From Alkalicoccobacillus gibsonii (GTDB lineage: Bacteria > Bacillota > Bacilli > Bacillales > Bacillaceae_D): a DNA stretch of 64,000 bases. Below are positions 60,630 to 64,000 of this stretch, one piece after another. The stretch's first letter is position 1, and the number at the start of each line of letters is the position of its first letter. The stretch lies in the NCBI RefSeq assembly GCF_016798245.1, contig NZ_JAEUZA010000003.1, positions 365,194 through 429,193 on the forward strand, given 5' to 3'. A model generated the notes under the pieces. The model ran no database searches, was not told the DNA's origin, and saw nothing but the letters and a program-made list of their open reading frames with translations. The position numbers were made by a program, and so were the translations under genes.

Positions 60630-61185
60630 AGATATCGCCTCTTTCACCCTTTCTGCTAAGCGTCTTCCGTAGTTGATTCAGTGCTAGACGTAGCCTGCCT
60701 TTAACAGTTCCAAGGGGAATCTTGCAAATCTTTGCTATGTTCCTTTGTGGTTCTCCATCAAAATAAAACAATTTAACCACATGCTGTTGTTCTTTTGGCA
60801 GATGGGCTAGTGCTTTTTGGATGATTAAGCTTTCTTCCTTTAGAACAACAACTTCCTCTGGTATTTCTAGGTCAGGCTCTGCATCATGGTCCTGAAACTC
60901 AACCTCTGTTACTTTTTTCTTTCTAATCTGATCAATGGCTGCGTTTCGAGCGATGGTTAAAAGCCAAGAAGAGAATTTTCCTTTTCCGGATTGGTATATG
61001 GCTTTATTTTGCCAAAGCTTCATAAAAAGATCCTGCATTACTTCTTCAGTTAATCCCTCGTCTTTTGTGAATCGATAAATGAACGAAAAAAGAATTCGTT
61101 CATACCGATCATATAGCTCCTCAAGAGCCTTCTTATCTTGCTGAACAATTTGCTGATATAATTGTTCGTCGGTAAGATGTGGCAT
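60622..61185 (-). CDS. ECF-type RNA polymerase sigma factor (SigK/RpoE-like)
   Basis: A 187-residue sigma factor. Region 2 reads LEELYDRYERILFSFIYRFT and VMQDLFMKLWQN; region 4 reads LAHLPKEQQHVVKLFYFDGE and RNIAKICKIPLGTVKGRLRL. Its partner anti-sigma gene overlaps downstream. The ATG at 61185 follows AAAGGAGTTTTAC; an ORF extends to 61233 without a clear site. Target genes are unknown, and no matching promoter pair is obvious near it. Confidence 0.9.
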   Translation of the reverse strand: MPHLTDEQLYQQIVQQDKKALEELYDRYERILFSFIYRFTKDEGLTEEVMQDLFMKLWQNKAIYQSGKGKFSSWLLTIARNAAIDQIRKKKVTEVEFQDHDAEPDLEIPEEVVVLKEESLIIQKALAHLPKEQQHVVKLFYFDGEPQRNIAKICKIPLGTVKGRLRLALNQLRKTLSRKGERGDIYE

Positions 61186-61442
61186 GTAAAACTCCTTTGT
61201 ACGCTGCTTCATCGTATTAGAAAGTCTTTCCATAGGTAACCTGCATCTTATACAACACCTTATTTGTTAGACTTTACTCATTAAGCATACGTAAAATAAT
61301 GGTTTTTGGATCATTAAGCAAGATAAAAACCCCGTTAACTTTTTATTGTATCCGTTTACTCTCTATAAATCTATCATTTAAGGTTTGAAAATTCTTCTTG
61401 AAGGAATAGATAACAAGCTACATAAAATGGGAGGGACTTTAA

Positions 61443-62066
61443 ATGACAAAGATTTTAATACCTTATTATTCGTCTTATGGACATGTCTTTCAGCTTGCAA
61501 AGGCAGTTGAAGAAGGTGCAAGCAGAGTAGAAGGGGCAGAGGTACGTTTAGTAAAGATCCCTGAATTTAAGGAAGTAAAAGAAGCGATGTCTGCTCAAGA
61601 AGCATACGTTGAGGCGCAAAAAGCACAAAATTCTATACAGGAAGCAACACACGATGATCTAGTGTGGGCTGATGGTATCATTTGGGGCTTCCCGACACGA
61701 TACGGAAATATGCCGGCACAGGCGAAACAGTTTCTGGATTCTGCAGGTGGCTTATGGGCAAATGGATCACTTGAAGGACGTGTTACATCCGTTTTCACAA
61801 GCACGGGCTCGATCCATGGAGGACAAGAAACAACCATCCTAACATCACTTGTCCCATTATTACATTTTGGATTGATCTATGTAGGTCTACCATATGGGGA
61901 AAATCAAGAACAGCTGACTACCGATGGAATCGGAGGTAGTCCATACGGTGTATCAACCGTGGCTGGTCCAGATGGAAGTAATGGACTTGATGAAAGAGAA
62001 TTAACCATGGCGAAGAGACTCGGAGAAAGAGTAGCAAACGTCGCAGCGAAGCTTTCAAACGAATGA
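61443..62066 (+). CDS. wrbA: NAD(P)H:quinone oxidoreductase, WrbA type
   Basis: A 207-residue flavodoxin-like enzyme that reduces quinones by two electrons. ILIPYYSSYGHVFQLAKAVE is the FMN phosphate-binding loop; GFPTRYGNMPAQAKQFLDSA and GLIYVGLPYG with GSPYGVSTVAGPDGS are the WrbA signatures. Ribosome site GGGAGGGACTTTAA. It stands alone, divergent from the ECF sigma operon across 257 bp, and has its own terminator. Confidence 0.92.
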   Translation: MTKILIPYYSSYGHVFQLAKAVEEGASRVEGAEVRLVKIPEFKEVKEAMSAQEAYVEAQKAQNSIQEATHDDLVWADGIIWGFPTRYGNMPAQAKQFLDSAGGLWANGSLEGRVTSVFTSTGSIHGGQETTILTSLVPLLHFGLIYVGLPYGENQEQLTTDGIGGSPYGVSTVAGPDGSNGLDERELTMAKRLGERVANVAAKLSNE

Positions 62067-62070
62067 ATAA

Positions 62071-62108
62071 AGAGAACCTAGGAATGATCCACTCCTAGGT
62101 TCTCTTTT
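62071..62108 (+). terminator. Terminator of wrbA
   Basis: AGAGAACCTAGGA and TCCTAGGTTCTCT form a 13-pair stem followed by TTTT. Confidence 0.85.
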
Positions 62109-62175
62109 CTATTCTAGTTTATTTCCAAAAACGGTCGTATAATAAAAGAAAGAAAAACAAAGGAGGCTTCAACAC

Positions 62176-62280
62176 GTGAAAAAACGACTATCTAATAAAA
62201 CCCTTTTTATTATTATAGCTGCAGTAGCGTTTGTATATGGAATCTCGTACTGGTTTGTGACAGGAAAAGCCACGATCTAA
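62176..62280 (+). CDS. Small single-helix membrane protein (34 aa)
   Basis: A short gene starting with GTG at 62176 after a strong AAAGGAGGCTTCAACAC site. It encodes MKKRLSNKTLFIIIAAVAFV and then YGISYWFVTGKATI: a basic N-terminus, one hydrophobic helix and a short outside tail, as in many small Bacillus membrane proteins. A perfect TATAAT lies at 62138-62143, with a poor -35. I do not recognise it by name. Confidence 0.6.
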   Translation: MKKRLSNKTLFIIIAAVAFVYGISYWFVTGKATI

Positions 62281-62305
62281 TGACAGATTCCTTAGTTTCG
62301 CAAGC

Positions 62306-62923
62306 TCATTTCCCGGGGAATTTGTCGGCTGGATAGAGAAAATGAGGCATCGGACAACTTGTGACAACAATTGTTGCAACACCGGTTGATATAACAGCAA
62401 TGGTTGATAAGACAATCTCTTCAATGGTAACAATGGATAGACCTGCTACAACAGCGAGCATATCAAAGAAAATGATAAGGACTCCTACGTTGTAAGGAAC
62501 CTTTGTCGCAATCATTTGTGCTAATAAATCAAAGCCACCTGTACTGATGTCCATCCGGAACATAATTCCCGCCCCAATACCAAGCAGGAGGCCGCCGGTA
62601 ATAGCACTAGCTAGGGGACCTAAGATGGCAAGGTCAGGAGAATAAAGTGAGACCCAGTCAATTAAGAAAGAAGAGACAATCACACCGGCAAGGCTATTGT
62701 AAAAAAACGTACGAAAGTAAAACCAGGCAAAGATATAGATTGGAATACTTACAACCAGGATGGTTAATCCAACAGGTGTATTCCAAAGATAATGGGCGAT
62801 TAAACCAATTCCTATAATCCCACCATCTAGTAGATGATACATTGTAAAAAAGAAATTAATTCCGATACTAATGAGTAAACATCCAATCAAAAGTGTCAGT
62901 ACATAACGAATCATTTTTCGCAT
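62306..62923 (-). CDS. YitT/YczE family membrane protein
   Basis: About 205 residues with five or six helices. LLISIGINFFFTMYHLLDGG, GIIGIGLIAHYLWNTPVGLT and RMDISTGGFDLLAQMIATKV are characteristic of the YczE/YyaS/YitT group; the C-terminal DUF2179 domain of YitT is missing, so it is the short YyaS/YczE form. Function is unknown. The start is uncertain: ATG at 62923 or 62914, or TTG at 62953, none with a strong ribosome site. Confidence 0.78.
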   Translation of the reverse strand: MRKMIRYVLTLLIGCLLISIGINFFFTMYHLLDGGIIGIGLIAHYLWNTPVGLTILVVSIPIYIFAWFYFRTFFYNSLAGVIVSSFLIDWVSLYSPDLAILGPLASAITGGLLLGIGAGIMFRMDISTGGFDLLAQMIATKVPYNVGVLIIFFDMLAVVAGLSIVTIEEIVLSTIAVISTGVATIVVTSCPMPHFLYPADKFPGK

Positions 62924-63019
62924 CACACCCAACTTGAGATATCCGATTGACAAGCTCTTTCACTTATATGCGGATGGTCCAAGCAGTATGAGTCGGATCA
63001 TAAAAAATGAAATAAGACT

Positions 63020-63259
63020 GGGACATAACTCAAAATGAACGAGAAAATGGCGAATGATTCAACGATCAAATCATTCGCCATTTGTTTTTTTACAAAACTG
63101 AGCGGAAGGAGAACCCGACACTCCTACGGAAAAGTACGTGGTGAAGACACTTTAGCGGCGCTTTTTCGCGAAAGTGGCTGAGGCCGTAACGCGCGGGTGG
63201 GAGGGATTCTCTTGTAGCGAATATTGTGCTATGTTCGTGTTTCTTTAATGTGATGTTCC
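63020..63259 (-). repeat. Dispersed intergenic repeat, copy 5
   Basis: 240 bp, orientation as copy 3. Ends are GGGACATAAC (63020-63029) and the diverged GTGATGTTCC (63250-63259). The hairpin AAATGGCGAATGATT/AATCATTCGCCATTT is at 63045-63083. The core shows GGAAGGAGAACCCGACACTC, GTACGTGGTGAAGACAC and GGGAGGGATTCTCTTGTAGC. It ends 11 bp before the stop codon of mgtE. Confidence 0.85.
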
Positions 63260-63270
63260 AGCCTCACTTT

Positions 63271-64000
63271 TTATGTTAAATTCGTCAAAAACGCTGTTGC
63301 AATACCAAAATAAATCAGTAATGAAAAGATATCATTTAAAGTAGTAATTAATGGGCCTGAAGCAACAGCCGGATCCACTCCAAATCTGTGTAGGATAAGA
63401 GGGATGATTGTCCCTGCCAGTGTTCCAATGATTAACGTACAGAACAAGGAAACCCCAACTACCATACCTAAGGAAGGATCTCCAATCCATAAAAACGCAA
63501 TGAGCGTAATTAAGCTTCCACAGGTTACACCGATAATTAAACTCACACGAAATTCCCTGAGAATAAGATTCGTCACCACTTTTTTATCTATGGTGTTTTG
63601 GGAAATACCTCGTACGACAACCGCAAGAGATTGTGTGCCTGTGTTACCGGTCATTCCAGCAATCATTGGCATGAAGAATACAAGCGCTACTACCTGGGCA
63701 AGCGTGGCTTCAAAGTAATTCATGATGCTCCCTGACACAAGTCCAATTAATAAGAGCAGAATAAGCCAAGGGAGTCGTCGGATGGAGGCTGTCCATGCTT
63801 TGGTCGAAAAATCGATATTTCCTGACGCGGAAAGCTTTTCAATATCTTCGTTTGCTTCACGAATGACAACATCTAGAGCATCATCAACGGTGATAATTCC
63901 AAGTAATGTGTCTTCATCGTCTACAACCGGGACAGCAATAAAGTCATACCGTTCAATAATGTTGGCAACCTGCTCCTGATCATCGGTTACCTTCACTGCG
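63271..64000 (-). CDS. mgtE: Magnesium transporter MgtE (N-terminal part beyond window)
   Basis: A partial gene: 242-243 C-terminal residues are visible, and the start lies beyond the right edge. The visible part begins inside the second CBS domain (YDFIAVPVVDDEDTLLGIIT), followed by the connecting helix and the five-helix channel domain. PMIAGMTGNTGTQSLAVVVR and GVDPAVASGPLITTLNDIF hold the pore and Mg2+-site residues of MgtE. CBS domains gate the channel with cytoplasmic Mg2+. Its stop lies 11 bp from repeat copy 5. Confidence 0.93.
   Translation of the reverse strand, partial: AVKVTDDQEQVANIIERYDFIAVPVVDDEDTLLGIITVDDALDVVIREANEDIEKLSASGNIDFSTKAWTASIRRLPWLILLLLIGLVSGSIMNYFEATLAQVVALVFFMPMIAGMTGNTGTQSLAVVVRGISQNTIDKKVVTNLILREFRVSLIIGVTCGSLITLIAFLWIGDPSLGMVVGVSLFCTLIIGTLAGTIIPLILHRFGVDPAVASGPLITTLNDIFSLLIYFGIATAFLTNLT

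Noticed and set aside
61302-61400. ECF-type promoter upstream of wrbA
   Set aside because: GTTAAC and CGTT occur, but only 13 bp apart instead of about 16-17, so the match is not credible.
2989-63259. CRISPR array or tandem repeat interpretation of the repeated segments
   Set aside because: The copies are single, 250 bp long, far apart and in both orientations, with no regular spacers.

Overview
The window looks like chromosomal DNA of a Bacillaceae bacterium, probably an alkaliphilic or haloalkaliphilic Bacillus relative. The reasons are moderate GC content, strong AAGGAGG-type ribosome binding sites, frequent TTG and GTG starts, a complete seven-gene Mrp Na+/H+ antiporter operon, a dpp/ykf muropeptide operon ordered as in Bacillus subtilis, CcpA-type cre sites, a type I lipoteichoic acid synthase and an RsbR-like stressosome protein. 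There is no rRNA, tRNA, CRISPR array or prophage. The only mobile gene is one IS200-type transposase. The species cannot be fixed from the sequence alone.

Layout. 1-3.5 kb: partial 6-phosphogluconolactonase, RarD permease, a sarcosine-oxidase-like flavoenzyme, the first copy of a dispersed repeat and a small membrane protein. 3.6-12.1 kb: the dppABCDE-ldcA-ykfC-ykfD operon for import and breakdown of cell-wall peptides, behind a promoter whose start is overlapped by a cre site. 12.1-18.8 kb: Nudix hydrolase; rsgA behind a leader with a short upstream ORF and a terminator; DoxX-like protein; an NAD(P)-dependent oxidoreductase; an HxlR regulator divergent from catE and a nitroreductase; a stand-alone KdpD-type Usp protein. 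19.4-25.2 kb: mrpABCDEFG. 25.2-29.0 kb: PRC-barrel protein and a large secreted rhamnogalacturonan lyase. 29.5-34.3 kb: sugar ABC transporter with a GH2 glycosidase. 36.0-43.2 kb: a second sugar ABC transporter with two Gfo/Idh/MocA dehydrogenases alternating with two TIM-barrel isomerase/lyase-type proteins. 43.3-48.2 kb: MFS pump with ArsR regulator, divergent from a MerR regulator with an ABC exporter. 48.2-64 kb: GNAT, a sortase-anchored protein, YeeE/YedE-type (TsuA-like) transporter, YesL, RsbR-like, LtaS, IS200, stress-type SDR, ECF sigma/anti-sigma pair, WrbA, YitT/YczE-like protein and partial MgtE.

How it fits together. The cell takes up plant-derived sugars: the pectin lyase is secreted, two CUT1 importers lack their own ATPase and probably share an MsmX-like one, and cre-like boxes precede several of these genes. 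It also recycles murein peptides. The Mrp operon, MgtE, the Usp/KdpD protein and LtaS deal with ions and the envelope. RsbR-like, SDR, ECF sigma, WrbA and HxlR/catE/nitroreductase deal with stress and redox.

Most unusual: (i) five copies of a 240-260 bp intergenic repeat with GGGACATAAC terminal inverted repeats and an internal terminator-like hairpin, each lying at a gene 3' end, with compensatory changes in its stems; (ii) the rsgA leader, whose architecture suggests ribosome-mediated transcription attenuation; (iii) the dehydrogenase/isomerase pairs at 39.3-43.2 kb, whose composition fits a 3-keto-sugar (levoglucosan-like) pathway.
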